DNA of 64,000 nucleotides from an uncultured Acetatifactor sp. (GTDB lineage: Bacteria > Bacillota > Clostridia > Lachnospirales > Lachnospiraceae): the NCBI GenBank assembly GCA_947589505.1, contig CANQCF010000001.1:44557-108556 (forward strand), read 5' to 3'. Positions 49,795-57,520 of the stretch are shown one piece after another (the first letter of the stretch is position 1; every line of letters begins with the position of its first letter). The position numbers were made by a program, and so were the translations under genes. The notes beneath the pieces are model-generated. The model was not told where the DNA came from, searched no databases, and worked only from the letters and a program-made list of their open reading frames with translations.

Positions 49795-50227
49795 GAAATT
49801 CTATCAGTTCGGACTCATTCATATTCTGGATCTGATCGATCATGCCGGTCCGATTCCACTCGTTGATCACCTGCATCACAGCCGCAAAATATATCGCGTA
49901 GAAGATGGTCACGATCGCGCCGAATACAATGCCGATGATGGAGCACACAAGGCCCGCGGTAGCCATGCCGCTGGTCTCCCCGTTCTTCTTTGCCTTATTC
50001 GCAAGAATGATCCCCACGATGCCCGGAATAATGCCGACGATAGAACAACAGCAGAATACCAGGGACAGGATGCCCATAATAAGGGAGAGTACGGAATAGG
50101 TCTTGCTCTCCGACTCATTGGAGTCGTTGTTTAAATCGATGGTCTCGGAATACTGGGCGGTGTAATCCTGATAGTGATCCGCTGCATTCGTACTTTCCTC
50201 GTTTTTCTTGATCTCGTCGCTGTCCAT
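49775..50227 (-). CDS. DUF4190-like membrane protein
   Basis: YSVLSLIMGILSLVFCCCSIVGIIPGIVGIILANKAKKNGETSGMATAGLVCSIIGIV. Confidence 0.85.
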   Translation of the reverse strand: MDSDEIKKNEESTNAADHYQDYTAQYSETIDLNNDSNESESKTYSVLSLIMGILSLVFCCCSIVGIIPGIVGIILANKAKKNGETSGMATAGLVCSIIGIVFGAIVTIFYAIYFAAVMQVINEWNRTGMIDQIQNMNESELIEFLENYQN

Positions 50228-50382
50228 TTTTTACCTTTTCCCTTTCTTTGCCTCTCTTTGACTTTTGAGTACAGTAAATCCTTACGTTTCCATAATACAA
50301 AACAACCGGATATAAGTCAATCATTTTTAAAAAAGCCAACTATGAAAGGTAAAATCTTCCTCATATTTTAAGGGTGGAAAAT

Positions 50383-50410
50383 AGCCGCCACTACTGCAAT
50401 AGTGACGGCT
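50383..50410. terminator. Candidate terminator hairpin
   Basis: AGCCGcCACTA...TAGTGaCGGCT between genes; weak U-tract. Confidence 0.45.
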
Positions 50411-50445
50411 GTTGAAATATTGAGTTGTCCAAAAGCAATGAAATC

Positions 50446-51399
50446 TTACACATCAGTGAAACTGTCCTGTTCTAACTCTTTTATTTTACTTTCTTCTCTC
50501 GCTATTTTGGTCTGCAGCGTTTTTTTAGAAAGAAAGCTGGAGATTTGAAATGCAAATTCGTTTCTGGAATTTATAAAATAATCCCACCATTTTTTGACCC
50601 CATAAAAGATAAGCAGTAATCCTGCCGGCTTTAGGACTGATAGATTTAACATAACAATGGGAATTCCCATTATGAGGCAAATCGTGCCGGGAATCGTCTT
50701 TTTACGATATACAATTTCCTGTTCCCTATACATCTCCAGATTCCTTCTGGCAATAGCGAGTTCGTTCTCTTTATTGTAATTAGGAACAGCCTTGCCGGAT
50801 TTTGGCAATTTCCGGGTAACATCAACAATCTGTATCCCACCGCCAAAACAATAGATCAGTGCGGCAATCAAGATTCCCCAAAAACCCTTGCGGCAGAGAT
50901 TCTTTTCGGTATCCAGTTCCTTTTGCCAAATCATATAATCGACTACCACTTTGCTTTGATCAAATTCCGGGTCCCAATTGTACCATACTGTATTCAGCGG
51001 TTCCCCGATTGCGATCTGCCCTGTAAAAGAAACTTCTGCAGCATCACCATTCACAATCTGTTCCATCCCTTTTATGGACTCTTCATCATTAATCAATACT
51101 CTGATGTATTGATCGTCAGAGATAGGAATCGTATAATAGTAATACTCTTCTACTCCTTTGAGAAATGTGCCGCTGTTTCCTGACGCACGCCGGCTGTCCA
51201 AAGCATGGACCGTTACACAATCTGTGATCGTCCCTTTCACATACTGATTTATTTTCATATTTTGTTCGGAAAGATCTGTCAAATCTAATGGAGGATAATA
51301 AGAAAAAAGCTTAAATCCATTGACAAGTATTATCAATAAACTGATTACTCCAATCAATATACTGACAAATGCCGAAGTTGGAATATGTATATGTTTCAC
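50446..51399 (-). CDS. AT-rich membrane protein, unknown function
   Basis: 317 aa; N-terminal TM, extracytoplasmic domain, then further TM segments. Confidence 0.65.
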   Translation of the reverse strand: MKHIHIPTSAFVSILIGVISLLIILVNGFKLFSYYPPLDLTDLSEQNMKINQYVKGTITDCVTVHALDSRRASGNSGTFLKGVEEYYYYTIPISDDQYIRVLINDEESIKGMEQIVNGDAAEVSFTGQIAIGEPLNTVWYNWDPEFDQSKVVVDYMIWQKELDTEKNLCRKGFWGILIAALIYCFGGGIQIVDVTRKLPKSGKAVPNYNKENELAIARRNLEMYREQEIVYRKKTIPGTICLIMGIPIVMLNLSVLKPAGLLLIFYGVKKWWDYFINSRNEFAFQISSFLSKKTLQTKIAREESKIKELEQDSFTDV

Positions 51400-51485
51400 T
51401 TCTCTTTACCCCTGTTTTCTGCATTCAACTTTATGACAGAGTTGTTTATATTCCATTGTATAGGCAAATCCTCTTTTTTGTCAAG

Positions 51486-51597
51486 TTACAGTTGGATTCT
51501 CCCTGTCTCCATTTCCTTTATCTCAAATGTTCTATCCTCTTTTAAATTTGTTCCTCCATCAAAAAACACATTTGAACTTAATGGGTAGATAACTTTT
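51486..51597 (-). pseudogene. C-terminal remnant of a truncated gene at left edge of R-M island
   Basis: Open frame KVIYPLSSNVFFDGGTNLKEDRTFEIKEMETGRIQL* with no start, beginning right after the terminal repeat. Confidence 0.35.
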
Positions 51598-51607
51598 TAG
51601 GTGGTTG
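51598..51607. repeat. Left 10-bp inverted repeat flanking R-M island
   Basis: TAGGTGGTTG, reverse complement of CAACCACCTA at 54601-54610. Confidence 0.5.
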
Positions 51608-51658
51608 ACACATAATTGTCAATTGCCTTTGATTCTTACGCTAAAATTTCAGGTGTTT

Positions 51659-51847
51659 TTACAACTTATTTTTTGTTGCAGTCTTCTTCACAGGAGCAAC
51701 TTTATTTAAATATTCTTCAAGAGCAAGTTCCACCACAACGGTTTTAGGAATATGGCTCCAATCGGAATATTCATCAAGCCTTATACCTAAATCCTTGCGT
51801 ATTCTAAATGACCTTGCTTCTGCATCTTTTACTTTTGGCCTTGCCAT
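51659..51847 (-). CDS. Small ribbon-helix-helix-like protein
   Basis: MARPKVKDAEARSFRIRKDLGIRLDEYSDWSHIPKTVVVELALEEYLNKV. Confidence 0.55.
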   Translation of the reverse strand: MARPKVKDAEARSFRIRKDLGIRLDEYSDWSHIPKTVVVELALEEYLNKVAPVKKTATKNKL

Positions 51848-51850
51848 AAC

Positions 51851-52045
51851 TCACACTCCACTCTGCAAATCACTTATGATCTGCTCAGATTTATCCATAA
51901 TGGATTTCATATAATCTTCCATATACTGCCATTCAGGTTCACCTGCCTGTGTGATGGGAAGATAAATAGAAAAAAACGTTTTAATATGACGATTTAATTC
52001 ATCTACAAAAACCTTACACGTTGAACGACTTTCTCTTAATTTCAT
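51851..52045 (-). pseudogene. Remnant of second half of specificity (S) subunit
   Basis: IYLPITQAGEPEWQYMEDYMKSIMDKSEQIISDLQ resembles the end of the upstream S ORF (LWMPITSDGQPDWEYMESYMKAVMEESEKNLENLK). Confidence 0.6.
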
Positions 52046-52110
52046 TATTGCAGATAAATGAAAATTTTTCCAGCCCTTACATCATTCAGATTCTTTTTAT
52101 CATCAGCTTT

Positions 52111-52160
52111 TTTTCAGATTTTCAAGGCTCTTTTCAGATTCTCAAGGTTCTTTTCTGATT
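52111..52160. repeat. 20-bp direct repeat (2.5 copies) at S-subunit 3' end
   Basis: TTTTCAGATTTTCAAGGCTC / TTTTCAGATTCTCAAGGTTC / TTTTCTGATT. Confidence 0.85.
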
Positions 52161-52641
52161 CTTCCATTACAGCCTTCATGTAAGATTCCATATATTCCCA
52201 ATCAGGCTGACCGTCTGATGTAATGGGCATCCAAAGAATAGTATCAGCAAGTATATCCTTGTTTCCCATATTTGAATATTTCCAATCACTACAAGCCTTG
52301 CGAATTAACGTGCAGATGTACTTACCATTATATTCATTAAGATTATCATTTCGCAACATCATAATAGATGATCCTGCACCACCACGCCCAAGAAATTTAT
52401 CCTTTTGATAAAATGCATAACCATCAACAGCACTAACAGTAATACATTTACCTTTATCATAATCATCGTCAGTTTTGGGTTGCAAATGTGCAGTTACACC
52501 ATTGTTAAAATTGCCTGATGCAACAAACGGCATATCACCTTCATCATAATCTTTGGAACTTCTTGAAGATGGTCTGGTTACTTCAAATAAATCCCCAACT
52601 CTGAAATCCTTCCAAGCACTTGTATCAATCATTTGAACCAC
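52114..52641 (-). CDS. Restriction-modification specificity subunit, single target-recognition domain
   Basis: WKDFRVGDLFEVTRPSSRSSKDYDEGDMPFVASGNFNNGVT...; C-terminal helix; overlaps MTase gene. Confidence 0.82.
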   Translation of the reverse strand: MVQMIDTSAWKDFRVGDLFEVTRPSSRSSKDYDEGDMPFVASGNFNNGVTAHLQPKTDDDYDKGKCITVSAVDGYAFYQKDKFLGRGGAGSSIMMLRNDNLNEYNGKYICTLIRKACSDWKYSNMGNKDILADTILWMPITSDGQPDWEYMESYMKAVMEESEKNLENLKRALKI

Positions 52642-54430
52642 CGCCTATCTTGATATTAACACCAGTATCATCGGAAGTTACTTCACTGCCATACAAAGCA
52701 GCGTTAAGCAGTTTCTCTCCGAACTCTTTGGTATCAATACCATTCTTGAAACAGATATAGTCCATAGCTGTCTTTTTGAAATCTTCCTCAGAAATCTCAA
52801 AAGGCTTTTCAGGCATTTGATATGAAAGATGTTCTTTAGGATTTATCCACTGAGCCGTATTATGCTTTGTGTCACGAAGTTTACTGATACTGTCAATCCA
52901 ATAATCTTCGATAGCCTTCCACTTATGCTTAATATCCTGTCTGCCCTCATTCTTAACAGTCTCAAGACCATCATCTTCGATATAACATCCGAAAATTTCC
53001 TGTCCGTTCTGTGGCTGTCCCGTCTTGAATACAAAGATAGAAGTGGTAACACCTACACCAAAAAATAACGGTTCAGGGAGCTTTATAATCTTTGTAAGCG
53101 TATGATTTGACAAAATACGCTTAATCTGTGCTTTTGACGCTTTTTCAAGCTTTTTATCAGGTAGAATAAATGCACAATCTGTACCTGCTTTAACGCTGTC
53201 AAGAACATTCTCAACGATAGTCATACAGCCATATTTATTCTCATAAGGAGGGTTCATCAGAACCTTTGTGATAGGCTTTGATTTAATCCACTCACATGCT
53301 GTATCTGTACGCATATCAGCCTGTTCAAGATTTGTCTTACCATCTTTATGAATAAGCATATTTGCACAGGCAAGAGCATAGATTTCTTTATCAAATTCGA
53401 TGCCGAACAGGTGATCCTTTCGGATTTCCTTTGCCTTGTTGGTATCATATCCACCTGCTTCACGCATCATATTGGACATACCCTTGACCAAAAAAGCACC
53501 TGACCCACAAGTAAAATCACCAAGATAATCATTCTGCGTTACATTTATAAGGCGATACATAAATGATGTAATGTGCTCAGGCGTAAAGACCTGACCTGCC
53601 TCTGATTTCTTCTTGTATCTGTTGAACTCATTGAAGAAGATACCCATTACATCTTCGCCACGCCATTCATTAGAATTAACACAATCAGATATGGTGCAGA
53701 CATCATCTATAAAATCATTGATGGCTTTCTGATTTTCGGTATAATTCATTTCAATCTTTTTGTAAACATCTTCCAAGATATGTAATTTCATATTCTGTTG
53801 TATACTGTCTTCCCAAGAGCTGTTAATGGTTTCTAAAATCTGATGATGAAGCATTGAAAAATTTCTGTCTTTTAAGCTTTCAAGCCTTGCATCATATCTT
53901 TGAGCAACCAAAGCACAAGCAGTAAAAATCATTCGGTGATACAGATTTTTAACACCAAAATTCACATGAAGATTATTATTGATGCTGCGAGTAGTATCAT
54001 AAATCTTCTGTGTCGGTAGTCCCTGCTCGTTCACTAAGTTAATATAGAACTTCTTATTCTGGATTTCAAGTGGAATATCAATAGGTTCGTTATTCAGAAA
54101 TGCCGTCGCTACATATCCATTATGAAGGATACCGACAACCTTCTTCCAACCTGCATCCATAAGGATCTGACAGTTCTTTTTGATTTCATCAGTAACTTTT
54201 TTAGCGCCAATATCTTCGTTACTGTTTTTTGTTTCCAGCAGAATGGCAACCGCGCTCTTATTGTCAGGAATATACCAACCATCAGGCTTATCAGATACAC
54301 CTTTGATGCCTAGCTGATTGAAAGTCGTAAGCTGTCCTGTACCTTGCTGAATACCCTGTTCCTTTTCATTAAAGCCGAGAGCAATCTTATCATTATCTCT
54401 AACTTCATCTTCGGTTTTAAACTGAGGCAT
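52625..54430 (-). CDS. Restriction nuclease-N6-adenine methyltransferase fusion (BcgI-A-like type II RM subunit)
   Basis: N-terminal D-x(n)-VAILLETKNS (PD-(D/E)xK-like); GQVFTPEHITSFM, DFTCGSGAFLVKGM, VLMNPPYENKYG. Confidence 0.82.
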   Translation of the reverse strand: MPQFKTEDEVRDNDKIALGFNEKEQGIQQGTGQLTTFNQLGIKGVSDKPDGWYIPDNKSAVAILLETKNSNEDIGAKKVTDEIKKNCQILMDAGWKKVVGILHNGYVATAFLNNEPIDIPLEIQNKKFYINLVNEQGLPTQKIYDTTRSINNNLHVNFGVKNLYHRMIFTACALVAQRYDARLESLKDRNFSMLHHQILETINSSWEDSIQQNMKLHILEDVYKKIEMNYTENQKAINDFIDDVCTISDCVNSNEWRGEDVMGIFFNEFNRYKKKSEAGQVFTPEHITSFMYRLINVTQNDYLGDFTCGSGAFLVKGMSNMMREAGGYDTNKAKEIRKDHLFGIEFDKEIYALACANMLIHKDGKTNLEQADMRTDTACEWIKSKPITKVLMNPPYENKYGCMTIVENVLDSVKAGTDCAFILPDKKLEKASKAQIKRILSNHTLTKIIKLPEPLFFGVGVTTSIFVFKTGQPQNGQEIFGCYIEDDGLETVKNEGRQDIKHKWKAIEDYWIDSISKLRDTKHNTAQWINPKEHLSYQMPEKPFEISEEDFKKTAMDYICFKNGIDTKEFGEKLLNAALYGSEVTSDDTGVNIKIGGGSND

Positions 54431-54600
54431 ATGAACTATGTCCTTTCATACATAATTTAGGCAGATATTATCTACCTTAATATGATAACATATTTATATT
54501 CAAAAAAGCAATACAATATCATAAATATATTATTTTGTAACATTAAGTATTTTATATATCAGCAAACATTTATATCACAAAAAGGCGGTATGTCAATAAA

Positions 54601-54610
54601 CAACCACCTA
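54601..54610. repeat. Right 10-bp inverted repeat flanking R-M island
   Basis: CAACCACCTA. Confidence 0.5.
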
Positions 54611-54698
54611 TTTTGAAATAGATTTTTGTGGATATTAGTTGGTAACGCTTTTCTATGTTCTTTATTGTGTGCTACGTGTGTGTTTCATGGCAAAATTT

Positions 54699-54735
54699 AA
54701 GGCTCCCGCTGACCACTCACGTCAACGGAAGCCCT
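54699..54735 (-). terminator. Candidate terminator downstream of GGGtGRT gene
   Basis: AAGGCTcCCGcTGAC - cactcac - GTCAaCGGaAGCC imperfect stem. Confidence 0.5.
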
Positions 54736-54752
54736 TGATTTTACTGGTTTTA

Positions 54753-55763
54753 TTAGAACTTGCCTGCCTTAGCAGCTTCTTCAATTCCAACTGCCACGGC
54801 AACGGTAGCGCCGACCATAGGGTTGTTGCCCATGCCGATCAGGCCCATCATCTCAACGTGCGCGGGAACGGAGGAGGAACCTGCGAACTGCGCGTCGGAG
54901 TGCATACGGCCCAGGGTATCGGTAAAGCCGTAGGAAGCGGGGCCTGCAGCCATGTTGTCGGGATGCAGGGTACGTCCGGTACCGCCGCCGGAAGCTACGG
55001 AAAAGTACTTCTTGCCGGCCTCGGTGCGCTCCTTCTTATAGGTGCCTGCAACGGGATGCTGGAACCTGGTGGGGTTGGTGGAGTTTCCGGTGATGGAGAC
55101 GTCCACGTTCTCCTTCCACATGATGGCAACGCCCTCGGGTACGGAGTTTGCACCGTAGCAGTTTACCTTAGCGCGGAGCCCGTCAGAATAGGACTTCCGG
55201 GAAACTTCCTTCACGGTATTGGTATAGGGATCATACTCGGTCTCTACAAAGGTGAAGCCGTTGATACGGGAGATGATCTGTGCGGCATCCTTTCCGAGGC
55301 CGTTCAGGATCACGCGGAGAGGCTTCTGGCGAACCTTGTTCGCTTTCTCTGCAATGCCGATTGCACCCTCTGCAGCCGCAAAGGACTCATGACCTGCCAG
55401 GAAGCAGAAGCAGTCGGTGTCCTCTTCCAGGAGCATCTTGCCCAGGTTGCCGTGTCCCAGGCCTACCTTACGGGTATCTGCAACGGATCCGGGGATACAG
55501 AACGCCTGAAGCCCCTCGCCGATGGCAGCGGCTGCGTCAGCGGCCTTCCGGCAGTTCTTCCTGATCGCGATTGCCGCGCCAACGGTGTACGCCCAGCAGG
55601 CATTCTCAAAACAGATGGGCTGGATCTTCTTCACCTGATCGTAAACGTCGAGGCCGGCGTCCTTCGTGATCTTCTCAGCCTCTTCCAGGGAAGCGATGCC
55701 ATAGCTGTTCAATACTTTATTGATCTGATCGATACGTCTCTCATATGATTCAAATAATGCCAT
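54753..55763 (-). CDS. GGGtGRT family protein, function unknown
   Basis: Contains SVASGGGTGRTLHPDNMAAGPASYGFTDTLGRMHSDAQFAGSSSVPAHVEMMGLIGMGNNPMVGATVAVAVG; multiple cysteines. Confidence 0.9.
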   Translation of the reverse strand: MALFESYERRIDQINKVLNSYGIASLEEAEKITKDAGLDVYDQVKKIQPICFENACWAYTVGAAIAIRKNCRKAADAAAAIGEGLQAFCIPGSVADTRKVGLGHGNLGKMLLEEDTDCFCFLAGHESFAAAEGAIGIAEKANKVRQKPLRVILNGLGKDAAQIISRINGFTFVETEYDPYTNTVKEVSRKSYSDGLRAKVNCYGANSVPEGVAIMWKENVDVSITGNSTNPTRFQHPVAGTYKKERTEAGKKYFSVASGGGTGRTLHPDNMAAGPASYGFTDTLGRMHSDAQFAGSSSVPAHVEMMGLIGMGNNPMVGATVAVAVGIEEAAKAGKF

Positions 55764-55782
55764 TGTATTTGCCTCCTCTTCC

Positions 55783-56487
55783 TTATTTCACTTCTTTATC
55801 GGTTCTGGGATCGATGATCTTCACCGCGTCAGCTACACGGCCGTACTGACCGCAGGCCTTCTCGTATGCGGTGTTGGGATCGTCACCCTTCTTGATGAAG
55901 TCGGTCATCTTTCCAAGGCTCACGAATTTATAGCCGATGATCTGGTTGTCGGCGTCCAGAGCGATGCCGGTGACATAGCCTTCCGCCATCTCCAGGTAGC
56001 GGGGTCCCTTTGCAAGGGTGCCGTACATGGTTCCCACCTGGCTTCTCAAGCCCTTTCCAAGGTCTTCAAGGCCGGCTCCCACAGGAAGGCCCTCCTCGGA
56101 AAATGCGCTCTGGCTGCGGCCGTACACGATCTGCAGGAAGAGTTCTCTCATGGCGGTGTTGATGGCGTCGCACACCAGGTCGGTGTTCAGAGCTTCCATC
56201 ACCGTAAGGCCGGGAAGGATCTCCGCTGCCATAGCTGCGGAATGGGTCATGCCGGAGCAGCCGATGGTCTCCACCAGTGCCTCCTGGATGATGCCCTCCT
56301 TCACGTTCAGGGACAGCTTGCAGGCGCCCTGCTGGGGTGCGCACCAGCCTACGCCGTGAGTGAAGCCGGATATATCTTCCACTCTCTTCGCCTGAACCCA
56401 CTTTGCCTCTTCAGGGATGGGAGCACAGCCGTGGTGAACGCCCTGTGCAACCGGACACATTTCTTCAACTTCCTTTGAATAAATCAT
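55783..56487 (-). CDS. NifU/IscU-like iron-sulfur scaffold-type protein
   Basis: CPVAQGVHHGCAPIP, GWCAPQQGACKLSLNV, VETIGCSGMTHSAAMAAEILPGLTVMEALNTDLV; AAAGGAG RBS before ATG at 56487. Confidence 0.8.
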   Translation of the reverse strand: MIYSKEVEEMCPVAQGVHHGCAPIPEEAKWVQAKRVEDISGFTHGVGWCAPQQGACKLSLNVKEGIIQEALVETIGCSGMTHSAAMAAEILPGLTVMEALNTDLVCDAINTAMRELFLQIVYGRSQSAFSEEGLPVGAGLEDLGKGLRSQVGTMYGTLAKGPRYLEMAEGYVTGIALDADNQIIGYKFVSLGKMTDFIKKGDDPNTAYEKACGQYGRVADAVKIIDPRTDKEVK

Positions 56488-56632
56488 GTGAAATCTCCTT
56501 TCAATTTTTCTATCTTTCATGACGTTCCCGCCCTTCTTTCCCGCCCTTCGACGGCAAACTGCAGAAAGCGTCATAATCTCCTTGCCTATTTTCTCATATT
56601 TAGGGAAAAAATACAAGCTTTTTTTCCGTTTC

Positions 56633-57325
56633 TCACCGTTTCGCCACGATTCCCTCTGGCACTTTAACGATATGTTCCGCAGGGATTACCCCTCTGACGC
56701 AGGAGGTGGGGTAGATATTGGAATGCCGCCCGATGACCGTACCGGGATTTAAGACGCTGTTGCAGCCCACTTCTACATAATCCCCCAGCATAGCCCCCAT
56801 CTTTTTCAGGCCCGTCTCGATGCAAAAGCCCGCCCCCTTTACGACCACGGGGGTCTTGTCGCTCTTTACGTTGGAGGTGATGGAACCGGCCCCCATGTGG
56901 GACTTATATCCCAGGATGGAATCCCCGACGTAATTATAGTGCGGCACCTGCACTTTGTTAAAGAGGATCACGTTCTTTAACTCCGTGGAATTTCCGACCA
57001 CCGCGCCCTTTCCCACGATGGCATTCCCGCGCACAAAGGCGCAGTGCCGTATCTCCGCCTCCTCGTCGATGATCAGCGGGCCGTTCAGGCAAGCCGTGGG
57101 CGCGATCACCGCGCTCTTTGCCGCCCAAATGTCCTCCCCGATCTTCTCATATCTCTCCGGATCCAGCTTGGGCCCTAATTCCAGGATAAAATCGTGTATC
57201 ATTGGAAGAAGCTCCCAGGGATAGACCGCCCCCTCAAAAAGTTCTTCCGCGATGGTTTCCTGCAGATCAAAGAGTGCTTTTACCGTGACTTCACCGTTCA
57301 CAGACATTTCCGGTACTTCAGACAT
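56633..57325 (-). CDS. Left-handed beta-helix acyl/nucleotidyltransferase-like protein
   Basis: Hexapeptide repeats: AVIAPTACLNGPLIIDEEAEIRHCAFVRGNAIVGKGAVVGNSTELKNVILF. Confidence 0.82.
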   Translation of the reverse strand: MSEVPEMSVNGEVTVKALFDLQETIAEELFEGAVYPWELLPMIHDFILELGPKLDPERYEKIGEDIWAAKSAVIAPTACLNGPLIIDEEAEIRHCAFVRGNAIVGKGAVVGNSTELKNVILFNKVQVPHYNYVGDSILGYKSHMGAGSITSNVKSDKTPVVVKGAGFCIETGLKKMGAMLGDYVEVGCNSVLNPGTVIGRHSNIYPTSCVRGVIPAEHIVKVPEGIVAKR

Positions 57326-57520
57326 TGCGTGTTACCTCCTGTATCAAATATTATTTTCTGCCTTGTATTTGGACAGTTTCCGCTGGCAATCCGACTGTGT
57401 GTCTGGATACGGCCCCTTCGAGCGGTTTTCCGGACAGCGCAGACCGGATCATCGATCCTCAATCCTCGGTTCCTTGTCCGAGTTTTTCCTGTCCTTTCAG
57501 ATTATTCCTCTGAAATCATT

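Noticed and set aside
51598-54610. Complete type I R-M system
   Set aside because: No HsdR motor subunit and the S subunit has only one recognition domain; nuclease appears fused to the methyltransferase
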